Source: CAVORB01 sp963736235 | GTDB taxonomy: Bacteria > Pseudomonadota > Gammaproteobacteria > Chromatiales > Chromatiaceae | Assembly: GCA_963736235.1 (NCBI GenBank) | Contig: CAVTOR010000017.1 | Location: 62,001-126,000 of the forward strand | Length of the DNA: 64,000 bases | Direction of reading: 5' to 3' | In this document: positions 1 through 10,787 of the stretch, piece after piece | Layout of the letters: each line of letters opens with the position of its first letter | How positions within the stretch are numbered: position 1 is the stretch's first letter | Notes under the pieces: model-generated | Seen by the model: only the letters and a program-made list of their open reading frames with translations | Databases searched by the model: none | What the model was told of the DNA's origin: nothing | Program-made: the position numbers and the translations under genes

Positions 1-33
1 GTTTCCGCCTTCTCAGAAAAGACCGCAGGTTCG

Positions 34-1389
34 GTGAACGACCTGCGGATTCCGCCCCACTCGATTCAAGCCGAGCAGTCCCTCCTCGGCGGTCTGATGC
101 TGGACAACCAGACCTGGGACAGCGTGGCCGATAAGGTCGCGGCGGCGGACTTCTACCGCCGCGAGCACCGCCTGATCTACTCCGCCGTCCGCAAGCTCGC
201 CGAGGCCGAGCAGCCGTTCGACGTGGTCACCCTGGCCGAGACCCTGGAGCGCACCGGGGGCCTAGCCGACGCTGGCGGCCTGCCTTACCTCGGAACCCTG
301 GTCAAGGACACGCCGAGCGCCGCCAACGTCAACGCCTACGCCAAGATCGTGCGCGAGAACTCGGTGCTGCGTCAGCTGATCTCGGTCGGCACCGACATCT
401 CCGACATCGCCTTCAACCCGGGCGGCCGGGAGTCCGCGGAGCTGCTCGACGAGGCCGAGCGGCGGGTGTTCGAGATCGCCGAGCAGGAGACCCGCGGCGG
501 TGGCGGTTTCCAGCCGCTGAAGACGCTGCTGGGCAGGGCGGTCGAGCGCATCGAGGTGCTGTTCCAGCGCAACGAGCCCATTACCGGTCTGCCATCGGGC
601 TTCACCGATTTCGACAAGATGACCTCGGGGCTGCAGCCCTCCGACCTGATCATCGTCGCCGGACGCCCATCCATGGGGAAGACGACCTTCGCCATGAACA
701 TGGCCGAGAACGTGGCCCTGGAGGTCCGGCGGCCGGTCGCGATATTCAGCATGGAGATGCCGGGGGACGCGCTTGCCATGCGCATGATGTCCTCGCTCGG
801 GCGCATCGACCAGCACCGGGTACGCACCGGGAAGCTGGAGGACGACGAGTGGCCGCGCCTGACCTCGGCGGTCAACATGCTCGCGGAGGCGCCGATGTTC
901 ATCGACGACACGCCGGCCCTGTCGCCCACCGAGGTGCGCGCGCGCGCGCGGCGCCTGAAGCGCGAGCACGGGGACCTGGCCCTGATCGTCATCGACTATC
1001 TGCAGCTCATGCAGGCGCCGACCGTCGGCGAGAATCGGGCCACGGAGATCTCCGCCATCTCGCGCTCGCTCAAGGCCTTGGCCAAGGAGCTCAGCGTCCC
1101 GGTGATCGCCCTCTCCCAGCTCAACCGCAGCCTCGAGCAGCGGCCGAATAAACGGCCGGTGATGTCGGATCTGCGCGAATCCGGGGCCATCGAGCAGGAT
1201 GCGGACCTGATCGTGTTCATCTATCGCGACGAGGTCTACCACGAGGACACCAAGGACAAGGGCATTGCCGAGATCATCATCGGCAAGCAGCGCAACGGCC
1301 CCATCGGCACCACGCGGCTCACCTTCCTTGGCAAGTACACCAAGTTCGAGAGCTTTATCGCCGACATCTATGGCGACGAGGGCTATTGA
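34..1389 (+). CDS. dnaB: Replicative DNA helicase DnaB
   Basis: Hexameric 5'-3' helicase that unwinds DNA at the replication fork and recruits primase. The 451 residues contain the N-terminal helical domain (about 5-110, opening IPPHSIQAEQSLLGG), a linker, and a RecA-type motor (about 175-445) with Walker A GRPSMGKTT, Walker B IVIDYLQLM and the LRESGAIEQDAD segment. Length is slightly below the E. coli protein (471). The GTG at 34 is the first usable start, but the frame is open back to base 1, so the true start may lie outside the window. Its TGA overlaps the alr start, implying translational coupling. Confidence 0.96.
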   Translation: MNDLRIPPHSIQAEQSLLGGLMLDNQTWDSVADKVAAADFYRREHRLIYSAVRKLAEAEQPFDVVTLAETLERTGGLADAGGLPYLGTLVKDTPSAANVNAYAKIVRENSVLRQLISVGTDISDIAFNPGGRESAELLDEAERRVFEIAEQETRGGGGFQPLKTLLGRAVERIEVLFQRNEPITGLPSGFTDFDKMTSGLQPSDLIIVAGRPSMGKTTFAMNMAENVALEVRRPVAIFSMEMPGDALAMRMMSSLGRIDQHRVRTGKLEDDEWPRLTSAVNMLAEAPMFIDDTPALSPTEVRARARRLKREHGDLALIVIDYLQLMQAPTVGENRATEISAISRSLKALAKELSVPVIALSQLNRSLEQRPNKRPVMSDLRESGAIEQDADLIVFIYRDEVYHEDTKDKGIAEIIIGKQRNGPIGTTRLTFLGKYTKFESFIADIYGDEGY

Positions 1390-2495
1390 TGCTCGCCGGC
1401 CCCCGGGCGCTGATCGATCACGCGGCCCTGCGCCACAATCTCTCTGTCGTCCGGCGCTTTGCCCCGAGCAGCCGCGTCTGGGCCGTCATCAAGGCCGACG
1501 CGTATGGCCACGGGATGGTGCAGGCCACACAGGGGCTGGCCGAGGCGGACGGGTACGCAGTGGCCCGGCTGGAGGAAGCGGTTCGCCTGCGCGAGGCGGG
1601 GGTGGGGAAGCCCGTTCTGGTCCTGGAGGGGGCGTTTTCCCCGGAGGAGGTCGAGTCAGCTTGCCGCCACCGCCTGGAACTCGCGCTGCATCATCGCGAG
1701 CAGGTTACGCTCCTGGAGCAGCGCCCGGACGCCGCGATGCTCCCGCTCTGGATCAAGGTAGACACGGGCATGCATCGGCTCGGCATGCCGCCGGACGCCG
1801 TTCCCGCGATCCTGGAGCACCTGTCCCGCTACCCGCGGATCGCGCAGCCGCCCGGGCTCATGACTCACCTGGCCAACGCGGACGATTCGTCCGATCCGCT
1901 GACCGATGGGCAATGCGAACGCTTACGGGCATTGGCGGGGACAGGAGGCCACCGCCTGAGCATCGGGAACTCCGCCGGCATCGTCGCTTGGCCCGGCTCG
2001 CGCACGGATTGGGTGCGGCCGGGAATCATGCTGTACGGAGCCTCTCCGCTGCAGGGACGAAGCGCCGGCGAGCTGGGTTTGCGGCCGGTCATGACCCTGC
2101 GCACCCGCCTGATCGCCGTGAACCAGCTGCGTTGCGGCGATGCGGTTGGTTACTCGGGGACCTGGGTGTGCCCCGAGGACATGCCGGTCGGGGTCGCGGC
2201 GGTCGGTTACGGCGACGGGTATCCCCGTCAGGCGCCGAGCGGCACCCCGGTGCTCATCCGCGGCCGCCGCCTGCCCGTCGTCGGTCGCGTTTCCATGGAC
2301 CTGATCACCATCGACCTGCGTGGACTGCCCGAGGCGCGGGTGGGTGACCCGGTCACGCTCTGGGGCGAGGGACTGCCGGTGGACGAGATCGCCCGATGGG
2401 CGGGGACCATCTCCTACGAGCTGCTGTGCCGCGTGACCAAGCGGGTGCGGCTGGATCATCAGACGATCGCCGCGGATGCGGCTGGGCTCGCCTGA
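1389..2495 (+). CDS. alr: Alanine racemase
   Basis: PLP enzyme that interconverts L- and D-alanine for peptidoglycan synthesis in the cytoplasm. The PLP-binding lysine is in VWAVIKADAYGHG near residue 35, and the second catalytic base, a tyrosine, is in VGYGDGYPR near residue 275. A TIM-barrel N-terminal half is followed by the C-terminal beta domain, and 368 residues is normal. The ATG at 1389 sits in the TGATG overlap with dnaB. dnaB-alr-radA is a familiar gammaproteobacterial gene order. Confidence 0.96.
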   Translation: MLAGPRALIDHAALRHNLSVVRRFAPSSRVWAVIKADAYGHGMVQATQGLAEADGYAVARLEEAVRLREAGVGKPVLVLEGAFSPEEVESACRHRLELALHHREQVTLLEQRPDAAMLPLWIKVDTGMHRLGMPPDAVPAILEHLSRYPRIAQPPGLMTHLANADDSSDPLTDGQCERLRALAGTGGHRLSIGNSAGIVAWPGSRTDWVRPGIMLYGASPLQGRSAGELGLRPVMTLRTRLIAVNQLRCGDAVGYSGTWVCPEDMPVGVAAVGYGDGYPRQAPSGTPVLIRGRRLPVVGRVSMDLITIDLRGLPEARVGDPVTLWGEGLPVDEIARWAGTISYELLCRVTKRVRLDHQTIAADAAGLA

Positions 2496-2499
2496 TCCG

Positions 2500-3864
2500 A
2501 TGGCCAAGCCCGGCAAGCCTCGTCTGGCCTATGTCTGCAACGCCTGCGACGCGCGGCTGCCCAAGTGGAGCGGCCAGTGTCCGGACTGCGGCGCGTGGAA
2601 TGCCGTGGAGGAGGTCCGCGCGCTGCCCGCCGCCCCTGGGCGCACCGGCTTCGCGGGCGCGGCGCGGGGCGCCTCGGTTCTTTCGCTCGCCGAGGTCAGC
2701 CCGGAAGCGAGCGCGCGCTCCAGTTGCGGCATCGCCGAGCTGGACCGGGTGCTGGGCGGCGGTCTGGTGGCCGGTTCGGTGGTCCTCATCGGAGGGGACC
2801 CCGGAATCGGTAAGTCCACGCTTCTGCTCCAGGCCTGCGCCTCCCTGAGCGCGCGCGATCGCGTGCTCTACGTGAGCGGGGAGGAATCCCCGCAGCAGGT
2901 GAGCCTGCGCGCGCGGCGCCTGGGGTTTGCCGGTGAGGGCATCCGGCTGCTGGCCGAGACCTGCGTGGAGCGCATTCTGGAGGTGGCTTCCTCCGAGCGG
3001 CCAAGGGTCATGGTCGTCGACTCCATTCAGACCCTGTTCACCGAGCTGCTGCAGTCGGCCCCGGGCTCCGTCTCCCAGGTGCGGGAGACTGCGGCTCAGC
3101 TCGTGCGCTGGGCCAAGCTGTCGGACACGGCGATCTTTCTGGTCGGGCACGTGACCAAGGAGGGCGCGCTCGCGGGTCCCCGCGTTTTGGAGCACATGGT
3201 GGATACGGTGCTGTATTTCGAAGGGGAGGTTGGCGGCCCCTTCCGCCTGGTGCGCTCGGTCAAGAACCGCTTCGGCGCCGTCAACGAGCTCGGCGTGTTC
3301 GCCATGACCGACCGCGGGCTGAAGGAGGTAAAGAACCCTTCGGCCATTTTCCTCTCGCGCCATGGGGGACCGGTGCCGGGCAGCGTGGTCATGGTGACCC
3401 GCGAGGGAACGCGCCCCCTGCTGGTGGAGGTGCAGGCCCTGGTGGACGAGAGTCCACTTGCTAACCCGCGGCGCGTGGCCCTGGGCCTGGATCAGAATCG
3501 GCTGGCCATGCTGCTGGCGGTGCTGCACCGCCACGGTGGTGTCGGCATGTTCGACCAGGACGTCTTCGTCAATGTGGTCGGGGGCGTGCGTATTACCGAG
3601 ACCGCCGCGGATCTGGCGGTGCTGTTGGCGGTACTCTCAAGCTATCGGGACCGGCCGCTGGGCGCGGATCTGGCGGTGTTCGGCGAGCTCGGCCTGTCGG
3701 GGGAGATCAGACCCGTCCCCAATGGTCCGGATCGTCTCCGTGAGGCGGCGAAGCACGGGCTTCGGCGCGCCCTTGCACCGGCAAAGAACCTGCCGAAGGG
3801 AGGCGTCGAGGGGCTGGAGATCATACCCGCCAACAGCCTGCGGGAGGCGATAGAGGCCGTTTAG
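2500..3864 (+). CDS. radA: DNA repair protein RadA (Sms)
   Basis: RecA-like branch-migration helicase of recombinational repair. It has an N-terminal C4 zinc finger (CNAC...CPDC, about residues 11-30), Walker A GGDPGIGKST, the RadA-specific KNRFG motif, and a C-terminal Lon-protease-like domain without proteolytic function. At 454 residues it matches the family. I chose ATG 2500 because MAKPGKPRLAYVC is the usual RadA beginning; an upstream in-frame start at 2476 would overlap alr. Confidence 0.95.
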   Translation: MAKPGKPRLAYVCNACDARLPKWSGQCPDCGAWNAVEEVRALPAAPGRTGFAGAARGASVLSLAEVSPEASARSSCGIAELDRVLGGGLVAGSVVLIGGDPGIGKSTLLLQACASLSARDRVLYVSGEESPQQVSLRARRLGFAGEGIRLLAETCVERILEVASSERPRVMVVDSIQTLFTELLQSAPGSVSQVRETAAQLVRWAKLSDTAIFLVGHVTKEGALAGPRVLEHMVDTVLYFEGEVGGPFRLVRSVKNRFGAVNELGVFAMTDRGLKEVKNPSAIFLSRHGGPVPGSVVMVTREGTRPLLVEVQALVDESPLANPRRVALGLDQNRLAMLLAVLHRHGGVGMFDQDVFVNVVGGVRITETAADLAVLLAVLSSYRDRPLGADLAVFGELGLSGEIRPVPNGPDRLREAAKHGLRRALAPAKNLPKGGVEGLEIIPANSLREAIEAV

Positions 3865-3900
3865 CCACGGACGCCGTCCCCCGTTCGGAAGGGCGGGTCG

Positions 3901-4554
3901 TCAGGCCCGATTGGTCGTATCCGCTGGGATGTCCGTGTCTGCGGAGAAGAAGCAAAAGCGCGTGGTGCCGATTTCGATGACGTCGTTGTGGCGCAGAGCC
4001 ACCTCGGCATCGCCGACCAGGGCTGCGCCGCCGATGGTGATCGGGTTGTCGCCGTCGAGCCGGGAGAGGTGGAACGCGTTACCCCGGCGAGTCACGAACA
4101 CGTCGTTCGCTCCGACCCGGCTCAGGCGTGTGACCGCGCGGCGCAGTACCACGACCTTGCCGATTTGGGGACCACTCTGTACCTGGAGGTAAGCCGGGAG
4201 CGGATCGTCTTCCCCGCCTGCCGGCTGCCGCGCCTTTTCCGCCGCCGGTCTCCGTGCCAACTCCAGGGTGTCATTCGAGAAGCTCAGGGTGTGTTTGCCG
4301 AGCTGTATCTCGTCGCCGTGGTGCAGGCTTGCCTGGTCCACCTGCTCATTGTTGAGCAGCACGGGATAGTCCGGATCGAGCGCGAGGAGCAGGAAATCCG
4401 CGTCCGATGAAACGAGCTCCGCATGCCGCGGGGCAATCGCGAGGCTGTCCACCGCGATGCGGCAGGCGGGGTCGCGTCCGATGGTCATCGGGCGCTCGTC
4501 GAGGTGATGAACCGAAAGGAGCAGCCCCTTGAACGACAGAATCAGCTTGGCCAT
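3901..4554 (-). CDS. FHA-domain protein
   Basis: A 217-residue cytoplasmic protein. Its first about 95 residues are a forkhead-associated domain, a phosphothreonine-binding module, with the signature MTIGRDPACRI, a following RHAEL, and LLNNEQV. A second, more diverged FHA-like half (about 120-205) contains SRVGANDVFV and HLSRLDG. No enzyme domain or membrane segment is visible. It is convergent with radA, and the next gene (CorC type) reads the same way about 160 bases upstream. The partner kinase is not in this window. Function is adaptor-like by family and otherwise unknown. Confidence 0.8.
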   Translation of the reverse strand: MAKLILSFKGLLLSVHHLDERPMTIGRDPACRIAVDSLAIAPRHAELVSSDADFLLLALDPDYPVLLNNEQVDQASLHHGDEIQLGKHTLSFSNDTLELARRPAAEKARQPAGGEDDPLPAYLQVQSGPQIGKVVVLRRAVTRLSRVGANDVFVTRRGNAFHLSRLDGDNPITIGGAALVGDAEVALRHNDVIEIGTTRFCFFSADTDIPADTTNRA

Positions 4555-4716
4555 GAGGGTCGCGAGTCCCGTATTGCGCTTATCGATTTCATCCGAGAAT
4601 CCGGATTTTTTCTTTTGTATCGTAACAAGTCTTCGTCGGGTTGCGAACAGGGTTGCACCCTGTACGCGGAGCGCCCGACGGGGCGCCGTCGGTGCTTGCT
4701 AGGGGTTCAGCGTTCG

Positions 4717-6018
4717 CTACGGGGAGGTTGCCTTGCGCGGCATCTTGCCGACGTACTTGACCGTCTTGACCGCGCTGTCGCCCGTTTGCGTGATTTCCAA
4801 TGGATGTCCGTGGAGCTTGAGGCTGGTCCCCGGCTCCGGGATGGTCTCCATGTACTCCAGGATGAGCCCGTTCAAGGTCTTCGGGCCCTCGGTCGGGAGT
4901 TTCCAGCGCAGCGCCCGGTTGAGCTCTCGCAGGCTGATGCCGCAGTCGATCAGCAGACTGCCGTCCTCGGCGCGATGGATCTCGGAGATGGTGTCAGCCG
5001 GGTCGGTGGTGAATTCGCCGACGATCTCCTCGAGCAGGTCGGTGAGGGTGATCAGACCGAGAAAATCCCCGTACTCATCGACTACCAGGCCCACGCGCTG
5101 TTTCCGGCGCTGGAGGTTGAGCAGTTGCTGGTAGAGCTTGGTGCCCTCGGGGATGAAATAGGGCTCGCGGCTGATGTCGCGCAGGTGCTGTTTTCCCAGG
5201 CCGCTCTCCAGCAGGGCGCGCAGGGCATCGCGGGCGTGAAAGACACCGATTACGTTGTCAACCCCGCCGTCGAACAGGGGCATGCGGGTGTAGGCGGCGT
5301 TCTTGATCGCCTCGATGATCTCCTCCTCCGTGTCCTGGATATCGATGCCCTCCACCTCATTGCGGGGGATCATGATGTCCTCGACCGTGGCGTTCTCGAG
5401 ATCCAGGATGGCAAGCAGCATTTTCTGGCTGCGCTCCGGAATCATGGCCCCCGCCTCGCTTACCACGGTACGCAACTCCTCCTGGCTGAGGGCATGGCCA
5501 GATTCGGCATCCGGTCTGACACCGAGCAGGCGCAGTAAGCCATTGGTCACGATGTTCACCGCCCACACGATGGGGTAGAGAATCTTCAGCAGCGGGGTGT
5601 AGACGTAAGCGGAGGGGTACGCGAGGCGCTCGGGGCGCAGGGCGGCTAGGGTCTTGGGTGTGACCTCGGCGAAGATCAGGATGACCAGGGTCAGGATGCC
5701 AGCCGCCGCGGCGATGGCCCCTTCGCCGCCGATGCGCAGGGCGATGATCGTGGCGAGGGACGATGCCAAGATATTGACGAAATTGTTGCCCAGCAGGATC
5801 AGGCCGATCAGGCGGTCCGGGCGGTCCAACAGGGTGCGCGCCCGCAACGCCCCCTTGTGGCCCTGCTCCGCCTTGTGGCGCAGACGGTAGCGGTTGAGCG
5901 TCATCAGCGCCGTCTCGGAGCCGGAGAAGAACCCCGAAAGCAGGATCAGGAGCACCAGGGAGAGGAACAGACCTGTGAGTGGGATCTCGTTCAAGTGACC
6001 GTCGAGGCTCCTTACCAA
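4717..6018 (-). CDS. HlyC/CorC family membrane protein (DUF21-CBS-CorC_HlyC)
   Basis: Inner-membrane protein of the CNNM/CorC (YfjD-like) family, linked to Mg2+/Co2+ transport. Residues about 10-200 form the DUF21 transmembrane domain, including LILLSGFFSGSETALM and later hydrophobic stretches. A CBS pair follows (about 215-340, with the conserved EDIMIPRNEVE) and then the CorC_HlyC domain (about 350-430). At 433 residues it is full length. The ATG at 6018 is used; a TTG eight codons in is also possible. No dedicated operator is visible. Confidence 0.9.
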   Translation of the reverse strand: MVRSLDGHLNEIPLTGLFLSLVLLILLSGFFSGSETALMTLNRYRLRHKAEQGHKGALRARTLLDRPDRLIGLILLGNNFVNILASSLATIIALRIGGEGAIAAAAGILTLVILIFAEVTPKTLAALRPERLAYPSAYVYTPLLKILYPIVWAVNIVTNGLLRLLGVRPDAESGHALSQEELRTVVSEAGAMIPERSQKMLLAILDLENATVEDIMIPRNEVEGIDIQDTEEEIIEAIKNAAYTRMPLFDGGVDNVIGVFHARDALRALLESGLGKQHLRDISREPYFIPEGTKLYQQLLNLQRRKQRVGLVVDEYGDFLGLITLTDLLEEIVGEFTTDPADTISEIHRAEDGSLLIDCGISLRELNRALRWKLPTEGPKTLNGLILEYMETIPEPGTSLKLHGHPLEITQTGDSAVKTVKYVGKMPRKATSP

Positions 6019-6066
6019 GGGGGCAGGATAGCGAGTGCCCCGCGGCGGGAGACCGGAGAGGGCGGG

Positions 6067-6645
6067 CTATTCCGAGAAGGATTCCGTGTGATAGTGCCAG
6101 ATCTCAACGCCCTCGGACCAGAAATCTGGCCTCAGCCCTGCCTTCATCTTCAGGTGGCGAAGGAATTCCCTCGGCTCCGGAAGGCTCTCCCAGACCGAGG
6201 GGAGGAAGGTGCCCCGGGCCTTGCCCGCGCGCAGGATGAGGCCGTCGCGCCCGGGCTCGATGCGGCTTAGCAGGTCTTCCTCCGAGTCGAACGGCATGGG
6301 TTCCGGGGGCGACAGCACCGAGACCTGGACCTTGAGCGTCGGCAGGTCGTCTTCTTGCACGGGAGGAAAACGTGGATCGCGGAAGGCCGCTTGGAAGGCG
6401 TTCTCGGCGACGTCCTGCGCCAGGGGCTGCACCGCTTCCAGGTGGCCGATGCACCCGCGCAGCGAGCCCCCCTGGGTAAGGGTGACGAACACCGCCCGCT
6501 CCTCCCTGAGCGCGGGCCCATAGTCCCCGGGGTCGACTTTCAACGGGCTTGCGTGCGCGAGGCCGTGAGCGATGGAGGCTCGCGCCAGCGCAAGCAGCGT
6601 CCTCCGATCGGCAGCGTCGAGCCGTTGCGGCTCAGCAGAAAGCAT
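6067..6645 (-). CDS. amrA: AmmeMemoRadiSam system protein A (AMMECR1 domain)
   Basis: AMMECR1-domain protein of about 192 residues, with the family hallmark LRGCIGHLEAV near residue 60 and FRDPRFPPV. Its start overlaps the end of the Memo-like gene by about 14 bases, so the two are translationally coupled; ATG 6654 is the alternative start. The family is almost always next to Memo and a radical-SAM enzyme, as here. Its biochemical role in bacteria is not established. The symbol follows the common system name. Confidence 0.88.
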   Translation of the reverse strand: MLSAEPQRLDAADRRTLLALARASIAHGLAHASPLKVDPGDYGPALREERAVFVTLTQGGSLRGCIGHLEAVQPLAQDVAENAFQAAFRDPRFPPVQEDDLPTLKVQVSVLSPPEPMPFDSEEDLLSRIEPGRDGLILRAGKARGTFLPSVWESLPEPREFLRHLKMKAGLRPDFWSEGVEIWHYHTESFSE

Positions 6646-7420
6646 AGGCACCATAGCCCACGACCTGATTGCGCGGTCCCGCGGTATCGCCGGAGTTGCG
6701 CAGATCGAGCGTACGGGCGTGCAGGCCGTGGCGCTTCGCCTCGCGCAGCAGCCCGTTGAGCGGGTTGCGCCCGCAAGCCTGGTGGTGGCTGATGGCATCC
6801 GGACGCAGGGACTCGATGGCGCGGCTGGTCTCGGCGTCGATGGTACGGGCACTGTCGTAGTCGAGGTAGTGGCTGAGGTCGGAGCTGACCACGATCAGGG
6901 TCTCCTCGCCGCCCCAAAGGCGTTCGATCACCTCCGCGACCTCCTCCGTGGTCGCGTCGCCAACGAGGAGGGGCACGATCGAGAAGTCTGAAAGCACGGA
7001 CTGCAGGAAGGGGAGCTGCACCTCCAGGCAGTGCTCCCCCGCGAAGGGCGCCTCGTACTGGCGTACCTGGGCCAGATCGCTGATCAGACCGAGGGCATCG
7101 CGGTCGACCGGCACGGCGCCGAGCGGTGTGAGAAAACTCTCGGCGCCGCTGGAAGCCAGCCCGCGGAACGCGACCCGGTGGGAAGGACCCAGGAGTACGA
7201 CGCGGGATATGATGTCGGATAACGGCGCGAGGCTGCGGTAGGCGCTGGCGGCCACCGGTCCGGAGTAGATGTATCCCGCGTGCGGCGCGACGATGGCCTT
7301 CGGCGCCTCGTCACTGGTGCTGGAGGCCGCTCTCAGATAGCCCTTTACCGTCTGCCGCAGCTCTCGCGCGTCGGCGGGATAGAAGGTGCCGGCTACCGCC
7401 GGCTGGCGTACGCTTGTCAC
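6632..7420 (-). CDS. amrB: AmmeMemoRadiSam system protein B (Memo-like)
   Basis: Memo family protein, structurally related to class III extradiol dioxygenases. It begins VRQPAVAGTFYPA and carries the conserved APHAGYIYSGPVAASAY and LLGPSHRV segments, VVSSDLSHY, and metal-site-type histidines in HHQACGRNP. About 262 residues from the GTG at 7420. That start is supported by an AAAGAGG-type ribosome site just upstream and by the conserved beginning; an ATG at 7465 would add an unconserved extension. Divergent from the radical-SAM gene, sharing a roughly 160-base intergenic region. Confidence 0.9.
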   Translation of the reverse strand: MTSVRQPAVAGTFYPADARELRQTVKGYLRAASSTSDEAPKAIVAPHAGYIYSGPVAASAYRSLAPLSDIISRVVLLGPSHRVAFRGLASSGAESFLTPLGAVPVDRDALGLISDLAQVRQYEAPFAGEHCLEVQLPFLQSVLSDFSIVPLLVGDATTEEVAEVIERLWGGEETLIVVSSDLSHYLDYDSARTIDAETSRAIESLRPDAISHHQACGRNPLNGLLREAKRHGLHARTLDLRNSGDTAGPRNQVVGYGAYAFC

Positions 7421-7578
7421 GGTTGAGCCTCTTTTTCGATTCGCGGTCGTTGTAACAACCCACACCCTGCCCGCGACTCACCGGCAGAGTGATGATGGGC
7501 CATGTTGACTAGTATTTTAGTTGAAGCACTGCCGCTGCGGTGAGCGTCCGCATCCGAGGTCTGCCGAGGGACACGCGT

Positions 7579-8661
<1,083 letters not shown>

Positions 8662-8686
8662 TGGCGCCTGTCGGCGATCCTTCATC

Positions 8687-9649
8687 GTGACTCTGCATCA
8701 AGGTGGTCCGTCGCATGACCCGACGAGGGAGCCCTCTGTCCAGGTGCGCTCCTCGACGGGGCCGGGGCGCTGCGCGGATCGCATCCTGCGCCGGCCTGGG
8801 CGTTTCACGTTACGAGTGCTCGCCGCGTTCAAGCGCAATCAGGGCCTGCTGCTCTCGGGGGCGGTTGCCTACTACATGCTGCTGTCCATCATCCCCTTGA
8901 TCGTGCTGCTGCTGGTGGGGCTCTCCAGGATCGTGTCGGAGGAGCAGCTCTTGCACACGATCCAGAGCGATTTGCAGCTGGTCATACCCGCGGCGGCGGA
9001 CATGGTCGGAGAGCACCTTCACGCCTTCCTCGCCAACCGGCATCTCATCGGCTGGGTGGGTTTCCTGGTCCTGATCTTCTTCGCCACCACCGCGTTTACC
9101 GTGCTCGAGAACGCCATGTCCGTGATCTTCTTTCATCGCGTGGCCATCCACCGCCGGCATTTCGTCGTCTCCGCACTGATTCCCTTCCTCTTTATCGCCT
9201 TCATCGGTGGTGGCCTGCTGCTGATTACCTTGATCAGCGGCGCCCTGCAGACGCTCGACGATGAGCAGGTGCGGCTGTTCGGTCGCGTCTGGGAGCTCCA
9301 CGGCCTGTCCGGGACCGCTCTCTACCTCCTGGGCGTGGCTGGTTTGGTTCTCCTGCTCACCGCGCTCTACCTGGTCATGCCCCTGGGTAGAATCGCCATT
9401 CGGCATGCCTTCATCGGCGGCGTCGTGGCCGCCGTGCTCTGGGAGCTCAGTCGCCACCTCCTGGTTTGGTATTTCAAGACCCTCTCCCTGGTGAACCTGA
9501 TCTACGGTTCGCTTGCCAGTGCCGTGGTGGTGCTCCTGAGCTTCGAGGTCGCGGCGCTGATCCTGCTGCTCGGTGCCCAGGTCATCGCGGAATTCGAGCG
9601 CTGCTCGCTGGGGGAGCCCGACCAGGGAATCTCGGGCTTTCATACCTGA
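8687..9649 (+). CDS. YihY/BrkB-type inner-membrane protein
   Basis: Polytopic inner-membrane protein of the YihY (formerly 'RNase BN') family. About six hydrophobic segments are readable, starting with LLLSGAVAYYMLLSIIPLIV, then WVGFLVLIFFATTAF, and ending AALILLLGAQVIAEFER, the typical family C-terminus. About 320 residues from GTG 8687; a later GTG near 8743 is possible. It follows the radical-SAM gene by about 25 bases and may be co-transcribed. The role is uncharacterised; the old RNase BN assignment is known to be wrong. Confidence 0.88.
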   Translation: MTLHQGGPSHDPTREPSVQVRSSTGPGRCADRILRRPGRFTLRVLAAFKRNQGLLLSGAVAYYMLLSIIPLIVLLLVGLSRIVSEEQLLHTIQSDLQLVIPAAADMVGEHLHAFLANRHLIGWVGFLVLIFFATTAFTVLENAMSVIFFHRVAIHRRHFVVSALIPFLFIAFIGGGLLLITLISGALQTLDDEQVRLFGRVWELHGLSGTALYLLGVAGLVLLLTALYLVMPLGRIAIRHAFIGGVVAAVLWELSRHLLVWYFKTLSLVNLIYGSLASAVVVLLSFEVAALILLLGAQVIAEFERCSLGEPDQGISGFHT

Positions 9650-9675
9650 CACCGAGCCCGTCGCCCGATGCTTGC

Positions 9676-9703
9676 TTGCAACCTCGCCGCAGTTCGGGAT
9701 AAT
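9676..9703 (+). promoter_or_regulatory. Sigma70-type promoter upstream of rdgC
   Basis: TTGCAA at 9676-9681 and GATAAT at 9698-9703 are separated by 16 bases. The GTG of rdgC lies 30 bases downstream of the -10 and is preceded by a GGGGAAGAGG ribosome site. This is a sequence match only. Confidence 0.55.
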
Positions 9704-9732
9704 GCCCGCCCTTTGCCTGAAGGGGGAAGAGG

Positions 9733-10638
9733 GTGTTCAAAAACGCAAGGATCTACAGACTGGAGGACGCTGCGGCGGTCGATCTCAACGGACTGGAGGA
9801 GCGGCTCGGGCAGCGGCGCTTCCGAGCCTGCGGACCCCTCGAGGTCGCGACCTTGGGTTGGCAGCCTTCGCTCGGTGGCGGCACGGAGGCCCTCGCGCAC
9901 GTCGTCAACGGCTGTGCGCTCGTGTGCGCGCGACGCCAGGAGCGATTGCTCCCCTCGTCGGTCGTCGCCGAGGCGCTGGATGAGCGGGTCGCGGAGTTGG
10001 AGGATCGGGAGTCCCGCAGCGTTGGCCGCCCCGAGCGCCGGCGGCTGCGCGAGGCGGTCCTGGTCGAGATGCTGCCGCGGGCCTTTCTGCGCTCGCGCCA
10101 GGTGCGCGCCTACCTGGATACGGTCGCGGGGTGGATGGTGGTGGATGCCGCGAGCGAGAAGGCCGCCGACGAGCTCGCGAGCCTGTTGCGCGAGTCCCTC
10201 GGCTCTCTGCCCGTGCGTCCGCCGCGGCCCGAGCGCCCCGCGGTGTCGCTGCTGACCCAGTGGGTGACCGAAGGCCGGGTTCCCGACGGCCTCGCGCTCG
10301 GCGATGAGTGCGAGCTGCGAGACGCGCGGGACGAGCGGTCCGTGGTGCGTTGCCGCGGGCAGGATCTCGCCGGCGAGGAGATTTCAACCCATCTGCGCGC
10401 CGGAAAGCAGGTGGTCAAGCTGGCCCTGGACTGGCGAGACAGGCTTTCCTTCGTGATCCAGGAGGACCTGTCGCTGAAGCGCCTGCGTTTCGCCGATGCC
10501 CTGATCGAAGAGGCGGTGGAGCCGGAGGTCGAGGACGAGGCCGCCCGCTCCGACGCGGAATTCGCTATCATGGCGCTCGAATTTCGGGAACTGCTCGGTC
10601 ACCTCGACTCCCTGTTCGGACTTTCGGGCGGAGAGTGA
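9733..10638 (+). CDS. rdgC: Recombination-associated protein RdgC
   Basis: Ring-forming, non-specific double-strand DNA-binding protein that modulates RecA and replication restart. 301 residues is the family length. It opens VFKNARIYRL, like the family's WFKN..IYRL, and contains QERLLPSSVV and VTEGRVPDGLALGDECEL, both typical. It starts at GTG 9733 with a strong ribosome site. It is a single gene with its own apparent promoter. Highly acidic residues near the C-terminus (about 255-270) are a local feature. Confidence 0.9.
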   Translation: MFKNARIYRLEDAAAVDLNGLEERLGQRRFRACGPLEVATLGWQPSLGGGTEALAHVVNGCALVCARRQERLLPSSVVAEALDERVAELEDRESRSVGRPERRRLREAVLVEMLPRAFLRSRQVRAYLDTVAGWMVVDAASEKAADELASLLRESLGSLPVRPPRPERPAVSLLTQWVTEGRVPDGLALGDECELRDARDERSVVRCRGQDLAGEEISTHLRAGKQVVKLALDWRDRLSFVIQEDLSLKRLRFADALIEEAVEPEVEDEAARSDAEFAIMALEFRELLGHLDSLFGLSGGE

Positions 10639-10787
10639 CGGGACGCGGTTAGCCCTGTCCGATAGTCGGCTCCCGGTGCCCGGCTTGATCGGGACCGCTC
10701 GAGCGGTGTCAAGACGTCCCGATCATCGGCGCCGCCATCGTGCGACAACGCGCCTCCCAAGAGTCTCGTATAGCGAAGGAAACTCAT